From Guptibacillus hwajinpoensis (GTDB lineage Bacteria; Bacillota; Bacilli; Bacillales; Bacillaceae_O): 55,443 bases of DNA. The DNA lies in NCBI GenBank assembly GCA_016841765.1, contig JAENYN010000007.1, positions 59,015 to 114,457 of the forward strand, written 5' to 3'. The first letter of the stretch is position 1. Every line of letters starts with the position of its first letter. Below are positions 1-8,228 of this stretch, one piece after another. A program made the position numbers and the translations under genes. A model generated the notes under the pieces. The model worked only from the letters and a program-made list of their open reading frames with translations. It did not search any database and was not told the origin of the DNA.

Positions 1-6
1 GTGCTT

Positions 7-157
7 CTATTTTGTTCTTCCAGCTAAATAACCGCACTGAATGAAGATTCAGTGCCTTTATTTTGTTCTTTAAGCCAATTACCGGCACTGAATGGGGATT
101 CAGTGCCGGTAATTTATAATTCTTTCTGACTACAAGTGCTGAATGGTGGTTCAGTTC
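7..157. repeat. Three tandem 51-bp units, each centred on a CACTGAAT/ATTCAGTG hairpin
   Basis: Three palindromes have centres at about 44.5, 95.5 and 146.5, an exact 51-bp period. The middle one (78-113) is a perfect 16-bp inverted repeat around a GGGG loop. The first (34-55) has 9-bp arms around GAAG. The third (139-154) is degenerate and ends just before the stop codon of the fumarase beta gene at 158-160. A shared TTTTGTTCTT lead lies at 10-19 and 61-70. Because the block directly follows the minus-strand operon it may help terminate or stabilise that transcript, but no T-tract follows the hairpins. The array may continue beyond the left edge. Confidence 0.8.
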
Positions 158-712
158 CTAGTCTATCCTATACTTTTCGGCCCCAGCCCGGTAAAGATCG
201 TTCCCTTCACAGTCATTTACGACAACAGCCGGAAAATCCTCTATGACGAGGCGGCGGATCGCTTCTGTTCCCAGATCTTCATACGCAATGATTTCCACCT
301 GTTTAATAGATTTCGAAATCAAAGCCGCAGAACCGCCGATCGCCCCAAAATAGACTGCTTTATTTTCCACAATGGAATCAATGACTTCCTGGTCGCGGTA
401 TCCTTTGCCGATCATTCCCTTCAGACCGAGTTCCAATAGCCTTGGTGTATATTTATCCATGCGTCCGCTTGTTGTCGGGCCTGCCGAACCGATGACCTGT
501 CCAGGCTTTGCCGGTGTCGGGCCGACATAATAAATAACCTGCCCGTTTAGATCAAACGGAAGATCCCCTCCCTGTTCAAGTGTTTCGATCATCCGCTTAT
601 GGGCTGCATCTCTTGCCGTATAGACAGTGCCGCTGATCTGCACGCGGTCTCCCGCTTTCAGGGACAAGACGGTCTTTTCATCAAAAGGGGTTGTTAATTT
701 GATTGCTGACAT
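158..712 (-). CDS. Class I fumarase-type hydro-lyase, beta (C-terminal) subunit
   Basis: A 184-residue protein matching the C-terminal swivelling domain of class I (4Fe-4S) fumarases and the TtdB family. In two-subunit enzymes this chain pairs with the iron-sulphur alpha chain to add water across fumarate or a related unsaturated diacid such as mesaconate or tartrate-derived substrates. Family features seen include GDRVQISGTVYTARDAAHKR near the N-terminus, YYVGPTPAKPGQVIGSAGPT and the KGMIGKG loop in the middle. Its start lies inside the end of the alpha gene (19-nt overlap), so the two are translationally coupled. It is the last gene of a long minus-strand operon. The family assignment is firm; whether the substrate is fumarate itself or a methylated analogue cannot be read from sequence. 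Confidence 0.88.
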   Translation of the reverse strand: MSAIKLTTPFDEKTVLSLKAGDRVQISGTVYTARDAAHKRMIETLEQGGDLPFDLNGQVIYYVGPTPAKPGQVIGSAGPTTSGRMDKYTPRLLELGLKGMIGKGYRDQEVIDSIVENKAVYFGAIGGSAALISKSIKQVEIIAYEDLGTEAIRRLVIEDFPAVVVNDCEGNDLYRAGAEKYRID

Positions 713-1566
713 ACCTTTCCTCCTTTTAATGTAACCGACTTATGGCGGCTGGCATGGCAATTCAGATTGACGGCAACAGGAAGTGCCGCGATATGGCATG
801 GTGCTGTTTCTATTTTCACATCAAGTGCTGTCGTCCTTCCGCCCATTCCCTGCGGCCCTATTCCGAGTTTATTCATCTCTTCCATCAACTCTTCTTCCAG
901 CTTTGCGATTTCAGGCCGGCTGCTTCGTTCTCCGATCGGTCGGAACAGGGACTTTTTTGCCAAGTAGGAGCAGTGTTCGAAATTGCCGCCGATGCCGATA
1001 CCGACTACTAACGGCGGGCATGCATTGGGCCCGGCATGTTTCACCGTTTCCATAATGAATTCTTTGACGCCTTCCAACCCATCAGCCGGCTTCAGCATTT
1101 GCATTCTGCTCATATTTTCAGCACCGCCGCCTTTAGCAGTCATATGGATTTTCATTTCATCTCCGGGGACAAATTCAACATGGATGACCGCAGGCGAATT
1201 ATCACCTGTATTTTTGCGCTCAAGTGGATCTCCCACAATCGAGTTGCGCAAGTATCCTTCCCCATATCCCTTTCGCACCCCTTCATTGAGGGCATCGCTC
1301 AGCGTGCCGCCTTCTACGAAGCATTCCTGGCCAAACTCAACGATGAATACAGCGACTCCGGTGTCCTGGCACATCGGAACATGTTCTCTGGAAGCAATAT
1401 CGGCATTTTGAATCAACTGCTCCAGTACATCTTTCCCCGTTTCTGATTCCTCTTTTTCTAGGGCCGATTTAAAAGCATTTATCACATCTTCGCCCAATTC
1501 ATAATTCGCTTCAATGCACATTTGTTTAACCTTTTCGACAATGCCATCATACGCGATTGCTTTCAA
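694..1566 (-). CDS. Class I fumarase-type hydro-lyase, alpha (iron-sulphur) subunit
   Basis: About 290 residues. I choose a TTG start at 1566 because a near-perfect ribosome site (GGAGGGAGGA) sits 6 nt upstream and the protein then begins LKAIAYDGIVEKVKQ, as in the family. A longer frame from ATG 1605 exists and overlaps the stop of the thioesterase gene. Cysteines in MCQDTG, NACPP and the late NCHASRH region are the expected 4Fe-4S ligands. GTLSDALNEGVRKGY and GGGAENMS are family signatures. With the beta chain it forms a class I fumarase or mesaconase-like dehydratase. Enzymes of this class are oxygen-sensitive, whereas Bacillus normally uses class II FumC for the TCA cycle, so a dedicated catabolic role is plausible. 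Confidence 0.88.
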   Translation of the reverse strand: MKAIAYDGIVEKVKQMCIEANYELGEDVINAFKSALEKEESETGKDVLEQLIQNADIASREHVPMCQDTGVAVFIVEFGQECFVEGGTLSDALNEGVRKGYGEGYLRNSIVGDPLERKNTGDNSPAVIHVEFVPGDEMKIHMTAKGGGAENMSRMQMLKPADGLEGVKEFIMETVKHAGPNACPPLVVGIGIGGNFEHCSYLAKKSLFRPIGERSSRPEIAKLEEELMEEMNKLGIGPQGMGGRTTALDVKIETAPCHIAALPVAVNLNCHASRHKSVTLKGGKVCQQSN

Positions 1567-1601
1567 TGTGAATCCTCCCTCCGTTGAAACGATTCTTCTT
1601 T

Positions 1602-2084
1602 TCATCCTTTCTTTTTAAGAAAGAAAGTGCCTAAAGCCACTGCAACAAGTTCATTTTCTTCATCCGTGATTTTACATTCCGCTGCGACTGTTTTATTGCC
1701 CTGGTGCAAAAGAGCCGGGAATGCATAGAGCCGCCTGCCTTTCCCCGGCTTGACAAAATTCATTTTCAATTCAAGCGTGTAGACTTGCGTGCCGGAATCC
1801 ACTTCATTGATAATCTTATAGCCGATTGCGATGTCGGCAAATGTATATAGGGCACCGCCCTGGGCGACCCCATATGTGTTTTCGTTTTGTTTACCCAATT
1901 CCATTGTGAAGCCGCCGTTTTCCGTCAAATGGATGCCGAGGAATCTCCCTAAATAATGAAGGCCGCCTTCGCCTGCAATTTCCATTGCCTGCACCACATG
2001 ATCGATTTGCTCGAGTTCCTGCCCGTCCAGTTTTTCCAATCTTTCAGAAATGCTGCGGCGCAGTGAAGACTGTGTATGTTCCAT
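1602..2084 (-). CDS. Hotdog-fold thioesterase, PaaI-like
   Basis: A 160-residue single-domain protein with the PaaI/DUF4442-type hotdog signature NTYGVAQGGALYTFADIAIGY. The usual HGG of PaaI is QGG here. Members hydrolyse acyl-CoA thioesters or act as editing thioesterases. It lies between the second flavoprotein gene and fumarase alpha in the same orientation with tight spacing (TGA/ATG overlap downstream), so it is part of the operon. A role in clearing or releasing a CoA-bound intermediate made by the CoA ligase or CoA-transferase encoded upstream fits the context but is inference. The Shine-Dalgarno sequence is weak, suggesting coupling to the gene before it. Confidence 0.72.
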   Translation of the reverse strand: MEHTQSSLRRSISERLEKLDGQELEQIDHVVQAMEIAGEGGLHYLGRFLGIHLTENGGFTMELGKQNENTYGVAQGGALYTFADIAIGYKIINEVDSGTQVYTLELKMNFVKPGKGRRLYAFPALLHQGNKTVAAECKITDEENELVAVALGTFFLKKKG

Positions 2085-2096
2085 GCTGTGTCCGGT

Positions 2097-3644
2097 TTAC
2101 ACCCTTTCTGTACTGCTTTTCGCCAACGTCCACCCAGTACCGGAAATTTCAATATTTCCTTCCCATTCCAGGTTTTCGCTTTCATACTCCATTACCTGAT
2201 GGGCCCCTCTGCTTTCCTTCCGGATTGAAGCGCTGTATGTTGTTAACCAGGCAGCACGTACCATGTCCAATACCACCTGTTTATGGATACCCGGCAGCGA
2301 GTATTGATCTGACTGAACTCTGTCAATGAGTGTATCAAGCTCTTTTTTCGCTTCCTCGATTGAGCTTTCCGTACGCTCGATCCCCACTTTATTCCACATG
2401 ATTTCCTGAACCTGCTGTTTAACTGTTGCCATTGCCTGTTTTACATCAGGGCTCAAGGCATCTACTTCTGCAGAAACGTCACCGTTATCCGGCAGAATCA
2501 AGTCAGTGTGCTCTGCACTATTCACCGCTTCCAATCCTGTCCGTCTTCCGAATACGAGCGCTTCAGTCAAAGAGCCGCCGCCAAGCCGGTTAGCTCCATG
2601 CAATCCGCCCGTGCATTCCCCGCAGGCAAAAAGCCCTTGAATGCCGGTGCGTCCAAATTCGTCTACCTTGATGCCGCCGATCAAGTAATGTTCAACCGGG
2701 CTGACAATGAGTTCTGCCCCGTTTTCCTTTTCAACAAGGCGTGCCAGCCTCGGGCTGGAATCAAGCAAATCTTTCTTACTCACTTCAGTCAAGTCCAGGA
2801 GGACCTTTTGCTGTTTTTTCATTTCCAGGCAGATGACATCCCGGGTTTCCAGTTCTTTTTTTGGATAGTTTTCCATGAAACGCTCTCCGGCTTCATTGCG
2901 CATTATGGCACCTTTGCCAAAAATCTTTGTGAAGACATCCATGTTCAATGGCTGTACGAGTCGATAGGGATAGTATTGAACAAACTCCATATCTGTGAAT
3001 ACTGCGCCATGGCGCCAGGCCATGCCCAGGCATTCACCGCTCACATCGTTCGGGTTGTCCGTTTGTGCATAGAGATTGCCGATGCCGCCTGCTGCCAGGA
3101 CGGTTGCGCGTCCATAGAAATAAGCCATTCTCTGGCCAGTGGTCGCTTGACAGCCGATAACCCTGCCCTCTTCTTTTATCAAGTCGGTAACCCGGGCCTT
3201 TTCAACAAACTCCACGCCTATTAGGCGGGCGTGATCGGCAAGAGCCTGTGTCGTGAACCGCCCCTGTCCGCCTTCAACATAGCACCGTCTTGGATAGCTA
3301 TGCCCCGGAGTTGCCACCTCTTGTTCGTAGTGAATGTGCAAGCCGTACTTCTCCTCCAGCTCTTTCACCCGCTCAGTGCATTCTTCCACCAGGACTCGGG
3401 CCCGGACAGGATCGGACAGCTTTTTACCGCCGGCGATCATATCTTCATAAAAAGTTTCTGCGGAATCACCTGATGAGAAAACAGCGGAATGGACACCGTC
3501 CGAAATGACAGAAGAGCCGCTTTTGCCAGCTCTTCCTTTTGTGATCATCAAAACAGATGCTCCCTGCTCCCTGGCTGTGATTGCCACACTGAGAGCCGCC
3601 TGGCCGCTTCCGACCACAATGACATCAAACACATTTTTCATCAT
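2097..3644 (-). CDS. FAD-dependent fumarate reductase/L-aspartate oxidase-like flavoprotein
   Basis: About 515 residues from the ATG pair at 3644/3641, which overlaps the stop of the upstream iron-sulphur gene and follows GGTGG. The frame extends further upstream, but that part is out-of-frame reading of the upstream gene. The FAD-binding Rossmann motif is DVIVVGSGQAALSVAITARE. The second flavin segment is GLFACGECTGGLHGANRLGG. The fumarate-reductase fold also shows a catalytic-type Arg (ELETRDVI) and His (VEHYLIGG). It lacks the HSxxAQGG covalent-FAD motif of true SdhA, so FAD is probably non-covalent, as in NadB. NadB itself is not favoured because no nadA/nadC gene is nearby. It is a second dicarboxylate flavoprotein inside an sdh-type operon, and its electron acceptor is unknown. 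Confidence 0.75.
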   Translation of the reverse strand: MMKNVFDVIVVGSGQAALSVAITAREQGASVLMITKGRAGKSGSSVISDGVHSAVFSSGDSAETFYEDMIAGGKKLSDPVRARVLVEECTERVKELEEKYGLHIHYEQEVATPGHSYPRRCYVEGGQGRFTTQALADHARLIGVEFVEKARVTDLIKEEGRVIGCQATTGQRMAYFYGRATVLAAGGIGNLYAQTDNPNDVSGECLGMAWRHGAVFTDMEFVQYYPYRLVQPLNMDVFTKIFGKGAIMRNEAGERFMENYPKKELETRDVICLEMKKQQKVLLDLTEVSKKDLLDSSPRLARLVEKENGAELIVSPVEHYLIGGIKVDEFGRTGIQGLFACGECTGGLHGANRLGGGSLTEALVFGRRTGLEAVNSAEHTDLILPDNGDVSAEVDALSPDVKQAMATVKQQVQEIMWNKVGIERTESSIEEAKKELDTLIDRVQSDQYSLPGIHKQVVLDMVRAAWLTTYSASIRKESRGAHQVMEYESENLEWEGNIEISGTGWTLAKSSTERV

Positions 3645-4399
3645 CCCTTGAACCACCTTTTCAGGGCATGGACGTTTCCTTTTCGGTTCATATCCGCCAG
3701 GACGGACGTCAATGGAATTTCCTTCGGGCAGACCTCCACACAATTTTGGGAGTTGCCGCAGTTGGCGATCCCCTCTTCACTGATGACAACATCCATTCGC
3801 TCGTTCTTTTGATTTGCTCCGGTTGGATGCATATTGAACAGTTTGATTTGGGCCATGCTTTGCGGCCCGATGAACGGGGAGGCGCTATTTACATTGGGAC
3901 ACGCCTCCAGGCAGCAGCCGCATGTCATACAGGTCGCATACTTGTATGCTTCCTGCTGGTCTTCCGGTGAAATCGACGGGCCTTCATCCAATGGATAAGT
4001 TCCGTCAATCGGGATCCAGCCTTTGATTTTTTTCAACGAATCAAACATTCGGTCCCTGTTCACGGCCAAATCCTTCTCAATCGGGAAGGTGCTCATCGGT
4101 TCGAGGACAATGGGCTGTTCCAGCTTATCAACGAGGGCCGAGCATGCCTGCCGGACCTTTCCGTTGATCCTCATACTGCAGGCTCCGCATACTTCTTCCA
4201 GACAATTGTACTCCCAAATGACCGCGCCGACTTTTTCACCGTTCTTCGTCACGGGATTGCGCTGAATTTCCATCAAGGCGGAAATGACGTTCATATTCGG
4301 ACGATAAGGAACGTCAAATTCCTCCCAATAAGACTCATCACTCTCTGACTTTTGCCTCTTAATCTTCAACTCTATCGTTTTGGTCCTAGTTTTTGACAT
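3641..4399 (-). CDS. Succinate dehydrogenase/fumarate reductase iron-sulphur subunit (SdhB-like)
   Basis: A 252-residue protein close to the B. subtilis SdhB length. The N-terminal [2Fe-2S] ligands are in EEVCGACSMRINGKVRQAC. The C-terminal ligands are in CMTCGCCLEACPN and CGNSQNCVEVCPKEIP, carrying the [4Fe-4S] and [3Fe-4S] centres. It passes electrons from the flavoprotein encoded just upstream to the haem membrane anchor and menaquinone. Its ATG overlaps the stop of the SdhA-like gene (TAATG), so the two are coupled. The unusual point is context: it belongs to a catabolic cluster with CoA ligase, PrpD and fumarase genes, so it is probably a paralogue of the housekeeping sdh genes, though the rest of the genome is not visible. 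Confidence 0.9.
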   Translation of the reverse strand: MSKTRTKTIELKIKRQKSESDESYWEEFDVPYRPNMNVISALMEIQRNPVTKNGEKVGAVIWEYNCLEEVCGACSMRINGKVRQACSALVDKLEQPIVLEPMSTFPIEKDLAVNRDRMFDSLKKIKGWIPIDGTYPLDEGPSISPEDQQEAYKYATCMTCGCCLEACPNVNSASPFIGPQSMAQIKLFNMHPTGANQKNERMDVVISEEGIANCGNSQNCVEVCPKEIPLTSVLADMNRKGNVHALKRWFKG

Positions 4400-6189
4400 T
4401 AGTGCTTCACCATGCCTTTCGCCACATTGCTGTCCTCCTGCCTGCTCGTTGTGACGATGTCGTAGCGGCGCGGACGCGGATTGATGTATGCCAAATCAAC
4501 ATCTTCATATGAGATTTGGGGACCGTCAGCCGAATAGGAGGCAATTGTCGTTTTCAGCCAGTTTTCATCATCCCGTTCCGGGAACTCCGGTTTATAATGC
4601 GCTCCCCGGCTCTCATTGCGGTAATAGGCTCCAAGCGTAATCACTCTTGCCAGTTCCATCATATGCTTGAGCTGTCTTACAAACGGCACTGTCCTGTTTG
4701 ATGACCGCGACCTGTCGTCAATCCCGATATTGTTCCACCGCTCGATAAGCTCCTGAAGTTTTTCATCTGTCTGCTTCAGCCGGTCATTATGGCGGACGAC
4801 CGTTACGTTATCGACCATCCACTCGCTCATTTCCACATGGAGCCGATAAGGATTTTCATCGCCATCCATTTGGTAGATGGCTTCGTATTCTTCTTTGACA
4901 CGCAGCCGTTCCGCTTCGAAAATATGCTCGGGCAACTGTTCGCTGCTCCGCTTGATTCCCTCCGCATATTCAACTGCATTCGGCCCGGCGATCATCCCGC
5001 CGTAAATGGCTGAAATCAGTGAATTGGCACCAAGCCGGTTCCCGCCGTGGTACTGATATTCGCATTCCCCGCAGGCAAACAATCCCGGTATGTTTGTCAT
5101 CTGGTCGTAGTCAACCCACAAGCCTCCCATCGAGTAATGCATCGCCGGGAAAATTTTCATCGGCACTTTACGTGGATCTTCACCAACGAATTTTTCATAA
5201 ATGTCCAGAATGCCGCCCAATTTTCTCTCGAGCATGTCTGGCGGCAAATGGGACAGATCGAGGTAGACCATATTTTCGCCGTTGATTCCGAGCTTCTGAT
5301 CTACACACACGTGGAATATTTCCCTTGTCGCAATATCCCGTGGCACCAGGTTACCGTATGCCGGGTACTTTTCCTCCAAAAAGTACCACGGCTTGCCGTC
5401 TTTATAGACCCAAACCCGTCCGCCTTCACCCCGGGCTGACTCCGACATCAAGCGCAGCTTGTCATCACCTGGAATTGCGGTAGGATGAATTTGGATGAAC
5501 TCGCCGTTTGCGTAATTCACTCCCTGTTTATACGCGATTGCATGAGTGCTGCCGGTATTGATGATTGAATTCGTGCTCTTCCGGAAAATATAGCCGATTC
5601 CTCCGGTAGCCAAAATGACGGCATCAGCCCGGAAAGGCAATATTTCCATCGTTTTCAGATTCATAGCCGTAATCCCGCGGCACACCTCATCCTCATCTTT
5701 CACGATCGATTGCAAATCCCAATTTTCATATTTTGTGACGAGCCCTTCTGTTTCGTACCTTCTAACCTGCTCATCCAGCGCATACAAAATTTGCTGTCCT
5801 GTCGTCGATCCGGCAAATGCGGTCCTTGAATATTTCGCTCCTCCCAGACGCCTGAAGTCAATCTTCCCTTCTTCTGTCCGGTTGAACTGCACACCCATTC
5901 TGGCGAGCAGATAAATGATATCAGGAGCCGCTTCACACATCGCTTTCACAGGAGGTTGGTTGGCCAGGAAATCGCCTCCATAGATCGTGTCATCAAAATG
6001 TTCCCAGGTCGAATCCCCTTCACCTTTCGTATTGACAGCCCCGTTAATGCCTCCCTGTGCACACACGGAATGAGAGCGTCTCACCGGCACAAGTGAAAAC
6101 AGCTTGACTTTCCCGCCCTTCTCGGCGATTTTGATGGTTGCCATCAGGCCGGCAAGCCCGCCGCCGACAACAATATATTCTTTTCCCAA
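4399..6189 (-). CDS. Succinate dehydrogenase flavoprotein subunit (SdhA-like, B. subtilis type)
   Basis: About 596 residues from a TTG start at 6189, preceded by GGAGGTG at 6-nt spacing. The longer open frame upstream is not used by the family. FAD motif YIVVGGGLAGLMATIKIAE, covalent-flavin motif RSHSVCAQGGINGA, substrate loop HPTAIPGDDKLRLMSESARG and the Arg/His active-site segments (LVPRDIATRE, MHYSMGG) are all present and very like B. subtilis SdhA. It oxidises succinate or a substituted succinate in complex with the SdhB- and SdhC-like products. Every motif expected for activity is intact. The substrate pocket cannot be judged from motifs alone. Confidence 0.9.
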   Translation of the reverse strand: MGKEYIVVGGGLAGLMATIKIAEKGGKVKLFSLVPVRRSHSVCAQGGINGAVNTKGEGDSTWEHFDDTIYGGDFLANQPPVKAMCEAAPDIIYLLARMGVQFNRTEEGKIDFRRLGGAKYSRTAFAGSTTGQQILYALDEQVRRYETEGLVTKYENWDLQSIVKDEDEVCRGITAMNLKTMEILPFRADAVILATGGIGYIFRKSTNSIINTGSTHAIAYKQGVNYANGEFIQIHPTAIPGDDKLRLMSESARGEGGRVWVYKDGKPWYFLEEKYPAYGNLVPRDIATREIFHVCVDQKLGINGENMVYLDLSHLPPDMLERKLGGILDIYEKFVGEDPRKVPMKIFPAMHYSMGGLWVDYDQMTNIPGLFACGECEYQYHGGNRLGANSLISAIYGGMIAGPNAVEYAEGIKRSSEQLPEHIFEAERLRVKEEYEAIYQMDGDENPYRLHVEMSEWMVDNVTVVRHNDRLKQTDEKLQELIERWNNIGIDDRSRSSNRTVPFVRQLKHMMELARVITLGAYYRNESRGAHYKPEFPERDDENWLKTTIASYSADGPQISYEDVDLAYINPRPRRYDIVTTSRQEDSNVAKGMVKH

Positions 6190-6217
6190 CAGAAACACCT
6201 CCGTTCCGATAATCCAG

Positions 6218-6871
6218 TTAAATAAAAGCGACCATACTTCCAATTCCAACAGCGGAAAAAATCACAAAAAACACCATAGCTGCGAGGGCCGCATATTTTT
6301 GGGATTTTGGCCCCTGCGTGATCCCCCAGGTTATAAGTCCGGTTGAGACACCATTGCTAAAATGATAAGAAACTGAAAGGATACCTGCTATATAAAAGAT
6401 GAAAATAAGAGGCTGCTGCAAATGCCCGCTTACGGCAGAAAACGTTACTTCATTGCCAAAAAAGAGGCTTGAGAGCCGAAAAGCCCATAAATGATAGCCG
6501 ACAAATACAAGCGTGATCAATCCTGTGGCCCTTTGAAGCCAGAACATCCTGTTTCTTCTATACTTATAAGTACCTGCATTGTTATTGGAGATCTTTGATA
6601 GATAGATTCCATAAACAGCATGATAAATGAGCGGCAAGCCGATGAACAAAATCTCGATCAAGGGCAGGAACGGGATGCTCTGCAGGCTGGCAATCTGCCT
6701 GTTATAAGCATCCGCCCCCAAAAGCGCCATGGCATTTGAAAAAAAGTGTTCCACCAGGAATAATCCCAGTGGAACAATTCCGGCCAGAGAATGGAGGCGG
6801 GCCAGCAAAAAATGACTTGCCGATTTTGAACCTGTTCCGCTTAGCGGTCCTGAAAGCTGAGGCTCCCCCAT
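6218..6871 (-). CDS. Succinate dehydrogenase cytochrome b558 membrane anchor (SdhC-like)
   Basis: A 217-residue membrane protein with five predicted hydrophobic helices, matching the Bacillus di-haem cytochrome b558 anchor (about 202 residues in B. subtilis). Conserved histidines in ARLHSLAG, YHAVYG, GYHLWAF and YHFSNG correspond to the four haem ligands of the family. It anchors the SdhAB pair in the cytoplasmic membrane and reduces menaquinone. Its ATG overlaps the stop codon of the mmgE/prpD gene (TAATG) and has only a weak ribosome site, which again points to a single operon. Confidence 0.87.
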   Translation of the reverse strand: MGEPQLSGPLSGTGSKSASHFLLARLHSLAGIVPLGLFLVEHFFSNAMALLGADAYNRQIASLQSIPFLPLIEILFIGLPLIYHAVYGIYLSKISNNNAGTYKYRRNRMFWLQRATGLITLVFVGYHLWAFRLSSLFFGNEVTFSAVSGHLQQPLIFIFYIAGILSVSYHFSNGVSTGLITWGITQGPKSQKYAALAAMVFFVIFSAVGIGSMVAFI

Positions 6872-8223
6872 TACAGCACACCCGCTTCATGTACAAAAAA
6901 TTGTTTCATTGACTCAAGTTCCTCTAGTTTAAGCAAACGTTCCACATATGCATTCCGCTGATCCTTTGAGAGGTTGGCAGAAAGCATTTTGAATTTATCG
7001 ATCAGTTCTTCAGCAGTGACCGGCTTCTCCGGGTCACCTTTCGGATACTCCGTCTCCCTGTGGATGACATCACCTGATTTCAAATGGATATCCAGTTTCG
7101 TACCCCATTTTTCGGGATATTGGCCATCCACTTCAGGGTCTACGATGACCTTCACCTTTGGCATCACACTGCGAATGGCTTCGTCATACAGCGTATTCTC
7201 ATTGAAATCGCGAAGGCCGGCCGTTCCTTTGACGATCGCCATGCCTGTGCAGAACTGCAGGCTGAATTTTGATGCGTAAATGGTGTCGGGATCCGGGTTA
7301 TCAGTAATGTTTGCTACCGATTGATAGACTCTTGCTTCTATAAAATCGATATCGTCTATATTAAGCTGGCTATGATTGTTAAGTTCCTGGATAATATCGA
7401 TCGCAGGGTGTGTGTGCCGGCAGGATGCGTGGATTTTGAACGAGTTTTCGGTGATTTTATAGCTTTCACCGAGCCTTTCAGTGATTTTCGTTTCATCGGC
7501 CTGCTCGGACATCGCCTTAAAAAAGCCGCGCCTTCCTTCAAGAACCTTTTTGGCGGCGGTAAAGCCTTTCTCAGCAAGAAGGGCGGAAATCACACCGTTT
7601 GCGGCCGCTTTCGCCGGATGCAGCTGCTTTGACATCGCCCCGTCTTCAATGAACTCCCACAGGCCTGCCGCCTGAGTGCCGGCGCTCCCGAGCGCATGGA
7701 CCGTCTGCTCTTCATTCAATTCAAGCAGTTTTGCACATGCTGCTGCGGCACCGAATGTCCCGCACGTCGCTGTGTTATGCCAGTAATAGTAATGTGAAGG
7801 TGACACTGCCTCGCCAATGCGGAAGGCCACATCATAACCAACGGCTACGGCAGTAATCAAATCCTTACCCGTTTTACCGTAAGCTTCTGCCGTACTGACT
7901 GCTGCAGGTATCACAACAGTGGCCGCATGGATGATGGATTGTTTATGGATATCATCAAGTTCGACAACATGGCTTGCCGCCCCGTTCACAAGGCTGGCGT
8001 TTACAATCGATGATTTACCCCCGGTAATGAGCGTCGCCTGTTCATTGCCGCCCATATCATTCACGAATTCTTTCATCATCTGGATTGGAGGCTGTTCTTT
8101 TCCTGCAATGGCTGAGCCAAGCCAATCCAGTATACAAAGCTTTGTAAACCCGACAACATCTTCCGGCAATTTTTCATAGGAGGTTTCTTTGATGAAGTGA
8201 GCCAGCTTTTCCGTCAGTGTCAT
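6871..8223 (-). CDS. MmgE/PrpD family dehydratase-like protein
   Basis: About 450 residues. I start it at the third in-frame candidate (ATG 8223), giving MTLTEKLAHF and a GAGGTGAT ribosome site 8 nt upstream. The protein spans the whole MmgE/PrpD fold, with GSAIAGKEQPPIQ and HVVELDDIHKQSIIHAA early and FKIHASCRHTHPAID in the middle. Known members include 2-methylcitrate dehydratase, cis-aconitate decarboxylase and iminodisuccinate epimerase, all acting on poly-carboxylates. No prpB/prpC genes are here, so a methylcitrate cycle is not supported. Its place between a CoA ligase and an SDH set suggests action on a branched diacid or triacid. Confidence 0.82.
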   Translation of the reverse strand: MTLTEKLAHFIKETSYEKLPEDVVGFTKLCILDWLGSAIAGKEQPPIQMMKEFVNDMGGNEQATLITGGKSSIVNASLVNGAASHVVELDDIHKQSIIHAATVVIPAAVSTAEAYGKTGKDLITAVAVGYDVAFRIGEAVSPSHYYYWHNTATCGTFGAAAACAKLLELNEEQTVHALGSAGTQAAGLWEFIEDGAMSKQLHPAKAAANGVISALLAEKGFTAAKKVLEGRRGFFKAMSEQADETKITERLGESYKITENSFKIHASCRHTHPAIDIIQELNNHSQLNIDDIDFIEARVYQSVANITDNPDPDTIYASKFSLQFCTGMAIVKGTAGLRDFNENTLYDEAIRSVMPKVKVIVDPEVDGQYPEKWGTKLDIHLKSGDVIHRETEYPKGDPEKPVTAEELIDKFKMLSANLSKDQRNAYVERLLKLEELESMKQFFVHEAGVL

Positions 8224-8228
8224 TTCCA

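Noticed and set aside
2097-3644. L-aspartate oxidase for NAD synthesis (nadB)
   Set aside because: There is no nadA or nadC nearby, and the gene is translationally coupled to sdhB inside a catabolic operon.
6871-8223. Methylcitrate-cycle prpD
   Set aside because: No methylcitrate synthase or methylisocitrate lyase gene is adjacent and the neighbours are SDH, ligase and fumarase, so only the broader MmgE/PrpD family is claimed.
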